A stretch of 64,000 bases of DNA from G963668345 sp965206025 (GCA_965206025.1 CBDBIU010000005.1:930001-994000), one strand, 5' to 3'; positions 8,485-18,466 are shown, counted from the stretch's first letter. A program made the numbers and translations. The notes: a model not told the origin generated them from the sequence alone.

Positions 8485-9572
8485 GCCACCTTGGCTTCTA
8501 TAGTCGGCAGCGCGGGCAGCACCTTCGTGGCCAGCCACTCCATCGAGCGGCGCCATTTGGCCCTGTCGTCCCAATCCTTGGAAGTCATCAGCAGGGTCCC
8601 GAACCCTCCGCTCACTTCCCAGACCTCTTCCAGTTGCCGGATGCAGGACTTGACGTCCCCTATGATGCACACTTTCTTCAGCATGTATTCCGTAGTGACG
8701 TCTTCGTCGGGCATCTCGGGGTCAGCTTTCACCAGCGCCAGGACATTCGCCGCCGCGAAGATTCCAACCAGATACTCAACCGAAGTCCTAAACGTGCCGT
8801 TGAGTACGTGGTCCCAGGCCTCATCGTTCGATTCGCCAACGTAGATGCTGCGCGGAACCCTCCAGATCGAGCGGTCCGGCTCGGGGCGCCCTTTCTCCCG
8901 CGCTCCCTCGCAATAAGTCCTCCATTGAACCGGTAGTATGTTGGCGTGTAACAAGTTCGGGCTGATCGGCATGTAACCTCGTTGCCCGGCCATGCGCGCC
9001 GCCTTCGACTCGCCCCGGATCACGCTCATCGCGATTGGCGGATGCGGTTTTTGGTAGGGCTTGAGCAGCGTTCCCATCTTCAACTTATGGTCGGGATTTT
9101 CTACCTTGATGCGCCAGAACTTGCCTTGGAAGTCGAACGGCGGGTCCGTCTGCCAGAGTTTGAGGATCATGTCGATCCCTTCCAGCGTCATCAGCCCCTG
9201 CGTTTTGGGATCAGGCAGATCGAACAGTCCCCAATCGGTCGGCGTACCCCCTTGCCCGAAGCCGCAGTTGAAACGCCCCCGGGCGAGGTGGTCAAGAAAC
9301 GCGAGACGGACGGCGACGTTCACCGGGTGGTGCTGGGGAATGATCGAGACGCCCGTGCCGAGGCGAATGTTCTTGGTTTGCCCCAAGCAGTAGGCGATGA
9401 ATACATCGTTCGACGGAATCGGCTCCCATTCCAAGGTATGGTGTTGGCCAATCCAGCCCTCGCTAAACCCCAGCTCATCGGCGTGGACGACAAACTCCAA
9501 GTCTTCCTCGAAACACTCCGTCCGCGACTTCTCCGGCGGGTGTAGCGGCATCATGAAGAAGCCAAGCTTCAT
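8481..9572 (-). CDS. LLM-class flavin-dependent oxidoreductase (luciferase-like)
   Basis: A 363-residue member of the bacterial-luciferase-like TIM-barrel family. Features are MKLGFFMMPLHPP at the N-terminus, ELGFSEGWIGQHH, NIRLGTGVSIIPQHHPV, ARGRFNCGFGQGGTPTDWGL, and a C-terminal helix pair with IIGDVKSCIRQLEEV. These enzymes use reduced FMN or F420 to oxidise small organic compounds in the cytoplasm; the substrate is not evident. The gene is followed directly by the transposase relic and preceded by an Nramp-like gene in the same direction 68 bp upstream. Confidence 0.88.
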   Translation of the reverse strand: MKLGFFMMPLHPPEKSRTECFEEDLEFVVHADELGFSEGWIGQHHTLEWEPIPSNDVFIAYCLGQTKNIRLGTGVSIIPQHHPVNVAVRLAFLDHLARGRFNCGFGQGGTPTDWGLFDLPDPKTQGLMTLEGIDMILKLWQTDPPFDFQGKFWRIKVENPDHKLKMGTLLKPYQKPHPPIAMSVIRGESKAARMAGQRGYMPISPNLLHANILPVQWRTYCEGAREKGRPEPDRSIWRVPRSIYVGESNDEAWDHVLNGTFRTSVEYLVGIFAAANVLALVKADPEMPDEDVTTEYMLKKVCIIGDVKSCIRQLEEVWEVSGGFGTLLMTSKDWDDRAKWRRSMEWLATKVLPALPTIEAKVA

Positions 9573-9640
9573 AGGTGAACCCCTGTTTGCTGATTTCCGT
9601 CGGGATAGAACCGCTTAGCCGACACGGAATTTCTTCTGCT

Positions 9641-11002
9641 CTACGCCAGCCGTTGCAAGACGGAATAGCCCATCATGACGAGCATCACGAAGGAGGCAAT
9701 CCAAAGAGCAAAGGTGATCCAGCCCTTGGGGACGATCGCCTTCGGCAGGTGAACATAACGCAGATACAGGGTAGAGAAGCTGACGACCGGCAGCATCAAA
9801 GCTTGCCCCACCCCGCCGATGATCACCATCAGAACAGGGTCACGCAAGACCATGTAGACGAGCACTGGGCCAAGCAGCAGAATGCTGGTGAATATCCGTG
9901 TCGCCCTCACCCGCGCTCGGTAGTTCCGCCCGTCGTAGACTCGCATCAAGGCGGCGAAGTCCGCGAACATGCGAGCCGTAGCGGCGGTTCCCGCAAACAG
10001 TGACGAGTATAGCACCGCGATCGCACCCACCAGAAAAACGTATCGTGACCAATCTCCCAGCGTCTCGGTGTATACGCTCGAAAGGATACTGATCGTTTCC
10101 GATCCCTGAGGGACGACCCCCAGAGCGTGCAAAACACCCGCTCCGAGCAAGTAAAATGCCACTGTCGAAAAGGTGTAGATGACCATCGCGGAGAGAACGT
10201 CGACGCCCATCACGCGGATCCAGCCCCGAGCCCGACTCACCCAAGCTGCCGTGCTGTCCCCCGACCCCGCGAACCGAGCATACCCTTTCTCGATGCACCA
10301 ATAGGGATACTGAATCAGGTCCGTGGACCCCATGCCCGTGATGCCAAACACCGCCACAGCGGTTACCAAGCTACCCTCGGGCACGTGAAATCTTAGGCCC
10401 TCGAGCAAGCGGGACCACGAAAAGTAAGCCGGCGTGGTCAACAGCAATACGGCTGCACTGGCGGTCGTCACCGTGAAGGCAATGACCATGACGACCGAGA
10501 CCCTCTCCACTAAGCTGTAGCGGCCGATCAACAGCAAGACAAACGTAACAACCATTACGATCCACACCCAGGCGCCAACCGACACCACGGGGACAATCTC
10601 GTTGAGGACCTCGGAGATGCCCGCAAACATGCCGCCGTGTGTCACCAGAGAGATTGTTTGCATCAGGGCCCAGCACCAAACGACCCACGAAACCCCGAAA
10701 CGCGGACCGGGCGCCCGGTCCATGGCCCGCAGCCCGGTTTCGCCCGTGCCAATGGCATAACGGCCAAGTTCGTTTTGCACGACAACTTTGATAAGGCAAC
10801 TCACTAGGATGAACCAGAGCAGGCTGTAGCCGTTCTCGGCTCCCAGCACCGTGGTGGCAATCAGTTCACCGCTCCCGACCACGCCGGCGCCGACGATCAG
10901 CGCCGGTCCGATTCGTCGGAACGCGCCGAGAAAGGTCTTTGGCGGGACCTCGATGCTTTCGGGACGAAGTGCGTAAGGGTCTTCGGAGCTTTGATGTGCC
11001 AT
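9641..11002 (-). CDS. Nramp-related membrane transporter lacking canonical metal motifs
   Basis: A 453-residue protein with about 11 hydrophobic segments and an Nramp-like opening RRIGPALIVGAGVVGSGELI. In true Nramp metal transporters the first helix carries DPGN and the sixth carries MPH; here the corresponding stretches read VGSGE and GMGSTDLIQYPYW. It therefore belongs to a divergent Nramp-related branch whose substrate I cannot name. The N-terminal tail (DPYALRPESIEVPPKTFLGA) is typical of this branch as I recall it. A GAGG lies upstream of the ATG. Confidence 0.75.
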   Translation of the reverse strand: MAHQSSEDPYALRPESIEVPPKTFLGAFRRIGPALIVGAGVVGSGELIATTVLGAENGYSLLWFILVSCLIKVVVQNELGRYAIGTGETGLRAMDRAPGPRFGVSWVVWCWALMQTISLVTHGGMFAGISEVLNEIVPVVSVGAWVWIVMVVTFVLLLIGRYSLVERVSVVMVIAFTVTTASAAVLLLTTPAYFSWSRLLEGLRFHVPEGSLVTAVAVFGITGMGSTDLIQYPYWCIEKGYARFAGSGDSTAAWVSRARGWIRVMGVDVLSAMVIYTFSTVAFYLLGAGVLHALGVVPQGSETISILSSVYTETLGDWSRYVFLVGAIAVLYSSLFAGTAATARMFADFAALMRVYDGRNYRARVRATRIFTSILLLGPVLVYMVLRDPVLMVIIGGVGQALMLPVVSFSTLYLRYVHLPKAIVPKGWITFALWIASFVMLVMMGYSVLQRLA

Positions 11003-11081
11003 GATAAAGCGCCTCAGGATAGGTGAGTGTGGGTGGGCTGTGTCAAGCCGGCACGTCTCGAGTCAGCCAGCCAAGAGCAGT

Positions 11082-11101
11082 GCGGACCAAGCCTGGTCCG
11101 C
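11082..11101. terminator. perfect hairpin between two minus-strand genes
   Basis: GCGGACCA (11082-11089) and TGGTCCGC (11094-11101) form an 8-bp perfect stem with a 4-base loop. It lies after the beta-propeller gene and before the Nramp-like gene. No T-tract follows on either strand, so it may be a factor-assisted terminator or another structured element. Confidence 0.35.
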
Positions 11102-11225
11102 GTCGTTTATGGGATTAGGTTGATCGGTTTCTCAACAGATATTTTCGTGCGCGACAACAGCGCGGTCGCGGATTGAGTCATCCTCGCTGTGGGTCTATCC
11201 TCCTATCAGTCAGGATCGACCCTCG

Positions 11226-12962
11226 TCAGCCGCCCGCGAGGGACAGCCGGAACGCGGCCATCTCCTGGCCGTTGCGAACCAGCAAGACGTCGCCGACCAG
11301 CACCGGGTGGTTCCAGGTCTTGCCCTCGATCGCCGGGAACCGCGCCAGCTCCGTGAATTGGTCGGGGGTCGCGCTAACCAGCGCCAGCTCACCTTCCTCC
11401 GACACCACCAGCAGCAAGTCCTGGTCGGGCAACAGCACGAGCTGGCCGCTGCCGTAGCGTCCTCCCTTCCACTTGCGCTTGCCGTCCTCGACGTCGATGC
11501 ACGCGAGGATGCGGCCGTCGAAGCCGAAGGCATAGCCTTCGTGAACGACGAAGTCGTTGAAGAAGGGCTTCAGCCGGACCGACGTCCAGCGCTCTTCGAT
11601 GGTCCATCCGCCGGATCCTCGCGCAACCGCGATGCGTCGCATGCCGGTCGTGTCGCCGCGGCTGATCAGGATGTCGCCGTCCGCGATCAGGGCCGGCTGC
11701 ACGATGCGAGTGCCGCTCGGCCAAGGGTGCTCCCAGAGCAGCTTGCCATTGGCGGGCGCCACGCTGGTCGCGCCGGCTGTGCTCATTAGCAGGATCTGTG
11801 CGACCCCGTCGATCGTCAATCGATGTGGCGAGCTGTAGCCGGCGCCGCCGTTCGGGCCGAACCAGCGCGGATCGCCGGTGGCGAGGTCGTAGCCGACGAG
11901 CGCGCCTTCAACAGCGACAATGACCAGGTCGTCGACCACCAACGGCGAGCTCGCAAAGCCCCAGTACGGGACCTTTGTATCGGTGTCGGCCGCCGCGTTG
12001 CGCGACCACGCGACGGTGCCGTTAGCAGCGTCGAGCACGTTCAGGATTCCGGTCGCGCCGAATGTGTATACGCGACCGTCGCTGAGGGTCGGCGTCCCGC
12101 GCGGACCGGCGCCGCCCATCGACTCCCAGAACCGGGTCGCGTCCCGGTGTCTCCACACCGGCTCGCCGGTGGTCGCGTTGTAGCAGGCGACGACCTCGTC
12201 GTCGCCGCGCTGTTCCTGGGTGTAGAGGAGGTCGCCGCGCACCGCGAACGACGACCAGCCCGGTCCGATCGAACGGCGCCAGAGTTCGACCGGCGGCGAT
12301 TGAGACCAGTCGGTCACGATCCGCACGCCGGAGATGACGCCGTCGCGATCGGGCCCCCGAAAGCCAGGCCATTCGGCGCTTGCCTCCGCTGCTGCCGGAG
12401 CCGACGGGAGCGCCACGAACTCGGCGCCGGCTCGGGCCAGGAGCCGCTCCTCAGAAGTCTCTGCCCATCGCCACGCGAAATCCGCGGAGCCGCCGCCGCT
12501 GATACCGTTGAACCGGACAAGCGTCCACCCGCCGCACGCGATCAGGATAGTCACGACCATCGCGGTGCGCCGAGGCCCGTCAGCGAGGCGACCGCCGGCC
12601 ACCGCCCATGCGACGAAGGCGAGGCTCAGAATCGGGCTGGCGAATAGGACGAACATGATTCCCATCATCCCCGTCGCAATCGACTGGTGGATGATGCGCG
12701 ATGTAGCGGCCAGCGCGACGATCATCAGCACGACCGCGCCCCAGCGCTCGGACCGAGGCGCCCGGGAGAAGAACGCCCACCACACGACGACCGCCAACCC
12801 GCCGAGGAGTGCGCCCAGCGGCGCGATGTACCCCGCTATGGGCCCGGACACGACGATGGGGACGACATAAAAGGCCAGCCACTGCAGCACCACGGCGACC
12901 ACGCCGGGCCACAGCCGGAGCGACTTCTGAGGAGTCGATTCGTCCGTCTGTGCGTTGGCCAT
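11226..12962 (-). CDS. membrane-anchored PQQ-like beta-propeller protein
   Basis: The start is placed at the ATG of MANAQTDESTPQKSLRLWPG (578 residues); upstream in-frame sequence does not look coding. Residues of roughly 15-150 contain about four membrane helices (WPGVVAVVLQWLAFYVVPIV and others). The remainder has repeated propeller strands, for example YNATTGEPVWRHRD, LDAANGTVAWSRN, YDLATGDPRWFG and IDVEDGKRKWKGG, as in PQQ-binding-like repeat proteins. No active-site Asp or haem motif is recognisable, so it may be a scaffold or sensor rather than an enzyme. Confidence 0.75.
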   Translation of the reverse strand: MANAQTDESTPQKSLRLWPGVVAVVLQWLAFYVVPIVVSGPIAGYIAPLGALLGGLAVVVWWAFFSRAPRSERWGAVVLMIVALAATSRIIHQSIATGMMGIMFVLFASPILSLAFVAWAVAGGRLADGPRRTAMVVTILIACGGWTLVRFNGISGGGSADFAWRWAETSEERLLARAGAEFVALPSAPAAAEASAEWPGFRGPDRDGVISGVRIVTDWSQSPPVELWRRSIGPGWSSFAVRGDLLYTQEQRGDDEVVACYNATTGEPVWRHRDATRFWESMGGAGPRGTPTLSDGRVYTFGATGILNVLDAANGTVAWSRNAAADTDTKVPYWGFASSPLVVDDLVIVAVEGALVGYDLATGDPRWFGPNGGAGYSSPHRLTIDGVAQILLMSTAGATSVAPANGKLLWEHPWPSGTRIVQPALIADGDILISRGDTTGMRRIAVARGSGGWTIEERWTSVRLKPFFNDFVVHEGYAFGFDGRILACIDVEDGKRKWKGGRYGSGQLVLLPDQDLLLVVSEEGELALVSATPDQFTELARFPAIEGKTWNHPVLVGDVLLVRNGQEMAAFRLSLAGG

Positions 12963-12987
12963 TATCAGACCATGTTCTCCCGACAAC

Positions 12988-14043
12988 TTAGTCTTTCGGC
13001 GGATACTGCTTGCTGAAACCCGATTCCCCAAGCTGCACGGAAAACGCTCCATCCGGCTGAATGGTGGCTTTGATAAATTCCCCGCCGCTTTCGCTGCCCT
13101 TGTTGGCGATGAACCGCGGATCTGTGTTCAGCTCCGGACCGGTTCGGACGTTGCGGTACATTTGCCAGATCGTCTCCAGATCGGGGCTGGTGTTCAGTGT
13201 CTGCATCGTCACAGGCTCAGCTCCTTTCCTCGGAGCATTGTTGAGCACAACCACACGGGGACGAATGCTGTGGACAAATACCGTGTTATTGCTCGCGTCC
13301 AGTCCGTGATGGGAGATTTGAAACAGATCAACCGTCCCAACCAGGTTGCTGGGGCAGACCAGCTCCGCCTCCACATTCCACGTTAGGTCGCCCGTATCGA
13401 GGAACCGGAAATTCCCATACTTGAACAGTACGGCGATGCTGGCGGCGTTTTCCGGCAGGCTCGGTGCGAACTCCGGCCGATCGGGTGGATCTCGTTTGTC
13501 CGCGCACAGCGGGTTCATGGCCGCCGAAGCTTGTTCGCTGGGTGCTACCTTCCTATACGAAGCGACCGAGAGCATCTCCACGGGTGGCAACCCCTCACTT
13601 TGTTTTAGGCTAAACGTGTCCCCAGCCTTCACCGTTCGAGACTGGCCGCCGGTGACTTTTTGATGGAGCGACAGGAGCTCCGGGTAACCGTCGCCGACCC
13701 CTTCCGGATCGTCTACAATCCCGTGGTCGTAGATGTTCGTGATCGGGATCAGTTGGCTCAATTTGTACGTCCCCCCCCAGTGGTCGCCGTGGAAGTGAGT
13801 GACGATGAAATGATCGATCTGCTTGAGACCCGCTACCTCCGCGGCGACATGATGCATGCGAGCTGCATGACTGTCCTTGTTTTCACCCGAGTCAATGAGG
13901 ATCGACTCACCGGCGGGGGTGACGATGAGCGTGGCGGCGCCGCCGTCAACGTCAATCCAATAGATATCGGTCACGTCGCGCTCGGCGACTGGAGCGCATG
14001 CGGACATGATGGCCAGAAACATAAGTGTAGTTGCCCTTGGCAT
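12988..14043 (-). CDS. lipoprotein metallo-beta-lactamase-fold hydrolase
   Basis: A 351-residue protein. The N-terminus MPRATTLMFLAIMSACAPVA has a lipobox-like MSAC, so export as a lipoprotein is likely. THFHGDHWGG is the metal-binding HxHxDH motif, and DTGDLTWNVE and FQISHHGLDASN supply the later ligands in an arrangement like the ComEC C-terminal hydrolase domain. The family hydrolyses phosphodiesters or related bonds; no substrate can be assigned. It ends 25 bp before the beta-propeller gene in the same direction and may share a transcript with it. Confidence 0.85.
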   Translation of the reverse strand: MPRATTLMFLAIMSACAPVAERDVTDIYWIDVDGGAATLIVTPAGESILIDSGENKDSHAARMHHVAAEVAGLKQIDHFIVTHFHGDHWGGTYKLSQLIPITNIYDHGIVDDPEGVGDGYPELLSLHQKVTGGQSRTVKAGDTFSLKQSEGLPPVEMLSVASYRKVAPSEQASAAMNPLCADKRDPPDRPEFAPSLPENAASIAVLFKYGNFRFLDTGDLTWNVEAELVCPSNLVGTVDLFQISHHGLDASNNTVFVHSIRPRVVVLNNAPRKGAEPVTMQTLNTSPDLETIWQMYRNVRTGPELNTDPRFIANKGSESGGEFIKATIQPDGAFSVQLGESGFSKQYPPKD

Positions 14044-14080
14044 GATTTTTTCTCCGGAACTGGAAACTTCCCCCTACTCC

Positions 14081-14968
14081 TCATCCGATTCCAATTTCGC
14101 GCAAGAAAGCGCGGTTCTTCTTGGCGATGGGCAGCGGCTTGTCGAATGGCGCGGGGTACATATCCTGCTCGACGGTCGCCCAACCGTCGAAGTCAACGGC
14201 TTCGAGAACATCTCTCAACGCGAAGAAGTCCACGGTGCCTTGCGATAATTCACAGAACATGCCCTTCGTGACGGCCGGTGCAAAGGCGATGCCTTCACGC
14301 TCGACTTGCTCGCGGATTTCCGGATCCACGTTCTTGAAGTGGAAATAACGAATACGGGCATGATGCTTGCGGACGAATTCCACGGCATCGCCGCCCCGGT
14401 AGGAGTGGTGGCCGGTGTCAAGACAGAGAAAAACGCGCTCGGGATCCGTCTGCTCCAAAAACGCTTCGATCTGATCTTCGTACTCGACGTGCGTTTCGGC
14501 GTGAGGATGGAAAACGAGTTTGAGTCCGAAACGCTCTTTCGCCAGATCCGCCACTTCGTGGGTCGTTTCGATGAGCGTGCGCCATTGGTCATCGCTAAGC
14601 TGATCCGACCGCAGCGACTCGCCAGTGGCAACGTCCGTGTACGTGTCATCAATCAACATCAGATACCGAGAGCCGAACGACGCCATGATGGTCCCGACCG
14701 CGGTGAGTTCCTTTTCGATAAGCCCCCACTCGCCGGCATCTTCGAAGTGCCGCATAACGAAACCTCCCGAGAGCTTCAGTCCGCGACCGGCGATTTCAGT
14801 CTTTAGGGTTGGAAGGTCCGTGGGAAGGTAGCCGTAGGGGCCGAGTTCAATCCATTCGTAGCCGGCTTGGCCGACCTCATCGAGGAACTGTCGCCAAGGT
14901 GGCTGTTTGGCATCGTCGGGCATGCAAACACCCCACGCGGCGGGAGCGGATCCGATTCTAACGTTCAT
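14081..14968 (-). CDS. iolE: sugar phosphate isomerase/epimerase family, IolE-like
   Basis: A 295-residue xylose-isomerase-like TIM barrel. SAPAAWGV near the start, GYEWIELGPYGYLPTD, FHPHAETHVE, LCLDTGHHSYRGGD, RIRYFHFKNVD and the final WATVEQDMYP fit 2-keto-myo-inositol dehydratase (IolE). That enzyme removes water from scyllo-inosose to give the substrate of IolD, whose gene lies about 290 bp upstream on the same strand. The other inositol genes (iolB, C, G) are not in the window, so the role in inositol breakdown is inferred from the pair. Confidence 0.8.
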   Translation of the reverse strand: MNVRIGSAPAAWGVCMPDDAKQPPWRQFLDEVGQAGYEWIELGPYGYLPTDLPTLKTEIAGRGLKLSGGFVMRHFEDAGEWGLIEKELTAVGTIMASFGSRYLMLIDDTYTDVATGESLRSDQLSDDQWRTLIETTHEVADLAKERFGLKLVFHPHAETHVEYEDQIEAFLEQTDPERVFLCLDTGHHSYRGGDAVEFVRKHHARIRYFHFKNVDPEIREQVEREGIAFAPAVTKGMFCELSQGTVDFFALRDVLEAVDFDGWATVEQDMYPAPFDKPLPIAKKNRAFLREIGIG

Positions 14969-15253
14969 GGGATGGTTTGGCGGCCGGCCTGAATTGCGGG
15001 TCGGGCAAGTGGCCTAGCCTGTTCACGGCGCAGGAGCATCCATTCATCTATTTACCTTCTAATTCAATGAACTATAAGGATAATCTGGTGCTCCACATGA
15101 ATTGTTGGCGCCATCCGTCCATTTCGCGAATACAGGTATGCGCTCCAATCAACTTGTCGAGGTGTCGCGGGTGAGATCAGCTTGGGCGCAGTGCATTGCG
15201 CCCGCGGTCGGCCACCATGCGTAACCGGATTTGCCGAAATGATGCACTTAGCC

Positions 15254-17143
15254 TCAGTAGTGCAGCTTCTGCCGCTCCGCCCTAGTCTTTTCATACTGCG
15301 CGCGGCTCTTTTGTACGGCTTCGTCCGCGCTGACCTCGGACGGGGCGACGTCCCACCAGACACCGGACGCCTCGGGCTGGCGAACGCGGGAAATCTCAGC
15401 GGCAATGACGCAGGCGCCGGATTCGCCGCGAGCTTCGTTGAGGGCGGAGCAGAGCTCGTCCGGCGTGGTCACGTACCAGCCTTTGGCGCCCATGCTTTCG
15501 GCATGTTGCTTGAAGTCGACGCTGACGTCGTCACCCTCCAGACGATTGGTCGTGGCATCGCGACGCCGGAATTCGTTGCCGAAGGCTTGGCCCACCGTCC
15601 CCAACTGCAGACCCTTGATGCTCTGAAAGCCATGATTCACGCAAATCACGACCGTGATCTTGAGACCCTCCATTACCGATGTGACGATCTCTGAGGGGTT
15701 CATCAAGTATGTGCCGTCGCCTATGAGAACGTACACCTCCCCGCCCGACTGCGCCATGCGGACGCCGATGCTCGCCGGGATTTCATAGGTCATGCACGAG
15801 AACCCGAATTCCAGGTGGCAGCCACGTCCTCCGGTGGCGTCCCAGAGTTTAAGCAGGTCTCCGGGCGGCAGGCCGGCGGCGGCGACGACCACGTCGCCAT
15901 TCTTGGTCGTATCATTGAGCGCCCCGATCACCTGGCCTTGGCTCATGGGCTCACCGGGGTGTTGGACGTAGATGTCCTCGGCTACGGTCTGCTGCCACGC
16001 GCGTTTTGCGGCGGCGACTTCCTCGACATAGTCGGCATTCGGTTGCACCCCCGCCGCCTCGGCCGCCTTGTGAAGCTCGCGCAGGGCCTCGCGGGCGTCG
16101 GCAAGTATGGGGACCGCACCCTGCTTATGGGCGTCGTGGCCGCATACGCTGATGCCGATGAACTTGACGTCGGGATTCTGGTAAAGCCCCTGCGAGCCGG
16201 TCACGAAGTCGGCCATGCGCGTACCAACACAGATGACCAAATCCGCGTCGCGGAAGATCTTTGCCGCGCACGGCGTGCCCGTTACCCCGAGACCGCCCAA
16301 CAGCAGGTCGGAGTCCTCTTGGATCGCTCCTTTGCCGGCAAACGTCTCGCCCACAGCGATGCCGAAAGCTTGCGAGAACTTCTGCAATTCCTCGCGGGCT
16401 TCCGAATAATGGACGCCGCCGCCGGCGACGATGACAGGCCGCCGGGCCGCTTTCAGTAACGCAACCGCATCCTGAATGCGCTGGCGATCGGGCATGCGCC
16501 GCTCGATCGGCCAGACTCGTTCTTCGAAAAAGTGCGCCGGGTAGTCGTAAGCATGCGCCTGAACGTCTTGCGGAAGACACACCGTGACCGCACCCGTGTC
16601 GGCCGGGTCGGTAAGAACCCTCATCGCCTCAGGCAGAGCGGTGAGCAACTGTTCAGGCCGCGAAATCCGATCGAAGAAGCGGCTTACCGGGCGGAAACAG
16701 TCGTTGACGCTTACGTCGCCCGAGATCGGGTGCTCGAGCTGCTGCAACACCGGACCCTGATAGCGCGTAACGTAGTAGTCGGCCGGCAACAGCAGCACCG
16801 GGAGACGATTGACGGTCGCCGTCGCCGCTCCCGTGATCATGTTGGTCGCGCCCGGTCCGATCGACGACGTGCAGGCCAGTGTCGAGCGGCGCGCCGTCGC
16901 CTTGGCGTGTCCGATGGCCGTGTGGACCATGGACTGCTCATGGCGGGGCTGATAGTAAGGGAGGTTTTGACCGTATTCGAGCAGCGCCTGGCTCAACGTA
17001 TGCACGTTGCCATGTCCAAAAATTCCAAAGATGCCCGGGATCAGGCGCTGCCTCTGACCATCGCGCTCACTGTATTGGACCTGAAGATACTTCACCAACG
17101 CTTGCGCCATGGTCAGGCGCTCGGTCTCGTTGCTGGTACTCAT
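15254..17143 (-). CDS. iolD: 3D-(3,5/4)-trihydroxycyclohexane-1,2-dione hydrolase
   Basis: A 629-residue thiamine diphosphate enzyme. The N-terminal domain has the IolD-type opening LTMAQALVKYLQVQYSERDG and GIFGIFGHGNVHTLSQALLE. The central part resembles other ThDP enzymes (GGGVHYSEAREELQKFSQAF), and the C-terminal ThDP-binding stretch reads YVLIGDGTYLMNPSEIVTSV. By family knowledge it opens the ring of the inositol-derived dione. A strong AGGAGG lies about 9 bases upstream of the ATG. It is divergent from the TrxR-like gene across 237 bp that must contain both promoters, and iolE follows. Confidence 0.93.
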   Translation of the reverse strand: MSTSNETERLTMAQALVKYLQVQYSERDGQRQRLIPGIFGIFGHGNVHTLSQALLEYGQNLPYYQPRHEQSMVHTAIGHAKATARRSTLACTSSIGPGATNMITGAATATVNRLPVLLLPADYYVTRYQGPVLQQLEHPISGDVSVNDCFRPVSRFFDRISRPEQLLTALPEAMRVLTDPADTGAVTVCLPQDVQAHAYDYPAHFFEERVWPIERRMPDRQRIQDAVALLKAARRPVIVAGGGVHYSEAREELQKFSQAFGIAVGETFAGKGAIQEDSDLLLGGLGVTGTPCAAKIFRDADLVICVGTRMADFVTGSQGLYQNPDVKFIGISVCGHDAHKQGAVPILADAREALRELHKAAEAAGVQPNADYVEEVAAAKRAWQQTVAEDIYVQHPGEPMSQGQVIGALNDTTKNGDVVVAAAGLPPGDLLKLWDATGGRGCHLEFGFSCMTYEIPASIGVRMAQSGGEVYVLIGDGTYLMNPSEIVTSVMEGLKITVVICVNHGFQSIKGLQLGTVGQAFGNEFRRRDATTNRLEGDDVSVDFKQHAESMGAKGWYVTTPDELCSALNEARGESGACVIAAEISRVRQPEASGVWWDVAPSEVSADEAVQKSRAQYEKTRAERQKLHY

Positions 17144-17380
17144 TGTCCGCTTCCTCCTATCGTCTTTTGCGACGGCCCTCGGATCGGCCCGCGCGCGCCG
17201 GCCGCCGTCCGTGCGTCCCCTTCGTTGACACCCGCTTCAACCTGTCGCGTTCAGCAGACAGGCACAGACAAGAGTATGCCGCAGAATGGGGGCGGGCCAC
17301 AACGTAAGACGGGATTTTTCCGGCCTTGCCGTCGCCACTCCGGGGCAACCCTGGCGCGCAAGGCGGGTTAAGCTAAAAAC

Positions 17381-18466
17381 ATGGCCGACTTCGCGGTCAC
17401 CGAGCTGGACAGCGGGATTGATTTTTCCAACCTCCCCTACTGGGACGTGATAATCGTGGGGGCGGGCCCCGCGGGACTCGCCGCCGGTCTCACGACCGCC
17501 CACCGAGGCCTGACGACGCTGGTTGTCGAAGCCAAAAACAGGCCCGGCGGCCAGCCTCAATTCCTTTACGCGGATAAAAAGATCGTCGATGTTCCGGGCT
17601 TCCCCGACGGGGTTACCGGGGAGGAGCTTTCCGCTCGAGTGTTTCGCCAGGCGGAAGATGCACTCGTTCAATTTCGCTTCAACGAAGAGCTTGCCGCCAT
17701 CGAAGACACCGAGCGGGTAGAAAAAGACGACCCCCTGAAACGAGTCGTGACCAACGGCGGGGGTTATCTTTGCCGCAAAGTGATCATCGCCTGCGGACTG
17801 TTGCACTACCCGAGAAAGCTGCCCGTTCTCGATCAGCTCAGCTCGAAAAAGGTCTACTACAAAATACCCAAGATAGGCGACTACGAGGAGAACCAGGTCG
17901 CTGTGGTTGGCGGCGGCGACTCCGCGATGGACGCGGCCCTGATGGTTCTGCAGCGAAACGGCCGGGTCGATATGCTCATCCGCGAAGAGGTTCCGATCGG
18001 GAAGGCGGATTCCCTCGCTCGAATCCGCCGTCTCGGCGGAAAGATCCATACGTCGAGTGAGATCACGGCGGCGGAATTCCGCGGCGACAAGATCGTCCTC
18101 ACGCTGTCGGACGGAAACCATGTGGAGTGCGACTTGGCCATCGTACAGATCGGTTTCCTTTCCGCCAAAGAGACGTTTCAGCGCCTCGATCTGCGATTGA
18201 ATCACAACGGCAGTATCGCCATCGATCCCTACTACGAGACGAGCCGGCGGGGGATCTTCGCCGTCGGCGATGTCCATGGCGACATCAAACTCATCACCGT
18301 GGCTTGGGCCGAAGGCATTCAGGCCGCTATCTATGCCTTCAAGGAGATCACCAGCCCCTACTGGCTAAACGAAAAGCGATTGCGCGATCAGAAGATCACC
18401 CTGATCGGCGAAAAGATTACTCAGGCGGCACAAAGCCAAACTCTTGCCAAGCGAAAGGGTAGGTGA
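17381..18466 (+). CDS. thioredoxin-reductase-like flavoprotein without the CxxC pair
   Basis: A 361-residue two-dinucleotide-domain protein. FAD-binding VIIVGAGPAGLAAGL is at about residue 25, a second NAD(P)-binding GGGDSAMDAALMVL sits mid-protein, and GIFAVGDV is near the end. Where thioredoxin reductase has CAxC, this reads IIACGLLHYPRKL, with only one Cys, so disulfide chemistry is unlikely. This fits ferredoxin/flavodoxin-NADP reductases of the TrxR-like type or YpdA-type reductases. The N-terminal 20 residues and the C-terminal tail after the last motif are extra. Confidence 0.75.
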   Translation: MADFAVTELDSGIDFSNLPYWDVIIVGAGPAGLAAGLTTAHRGLTTLVVEAKNRPGGQPQFLYADKKIVDVPGFPDGVTGEELSARVFRQAEDALVQFRFNEELAAIEDTERVEKDDPLKRVVTNGGGYLCRKVIIACGLLHYPRKLPVLDQLSSKKVYYKIPKIGDYEENQVAVVGGGDSAMDAALMVLQRNGRVDMLIREEVPIGKADSLARIRRLGGKIHTSSEITAAEFRGDKIVLTLSDGNHVECDLAIVQIGFLSAKETFQRLDLRLNHNGSIAIDPYYETSRRGIFAVGDVHGDIKLITVAWAEGIQAAIYAFKEITSPYWLNEKRLRDQKITLIGEKITQAAQSQTLAKRKGR

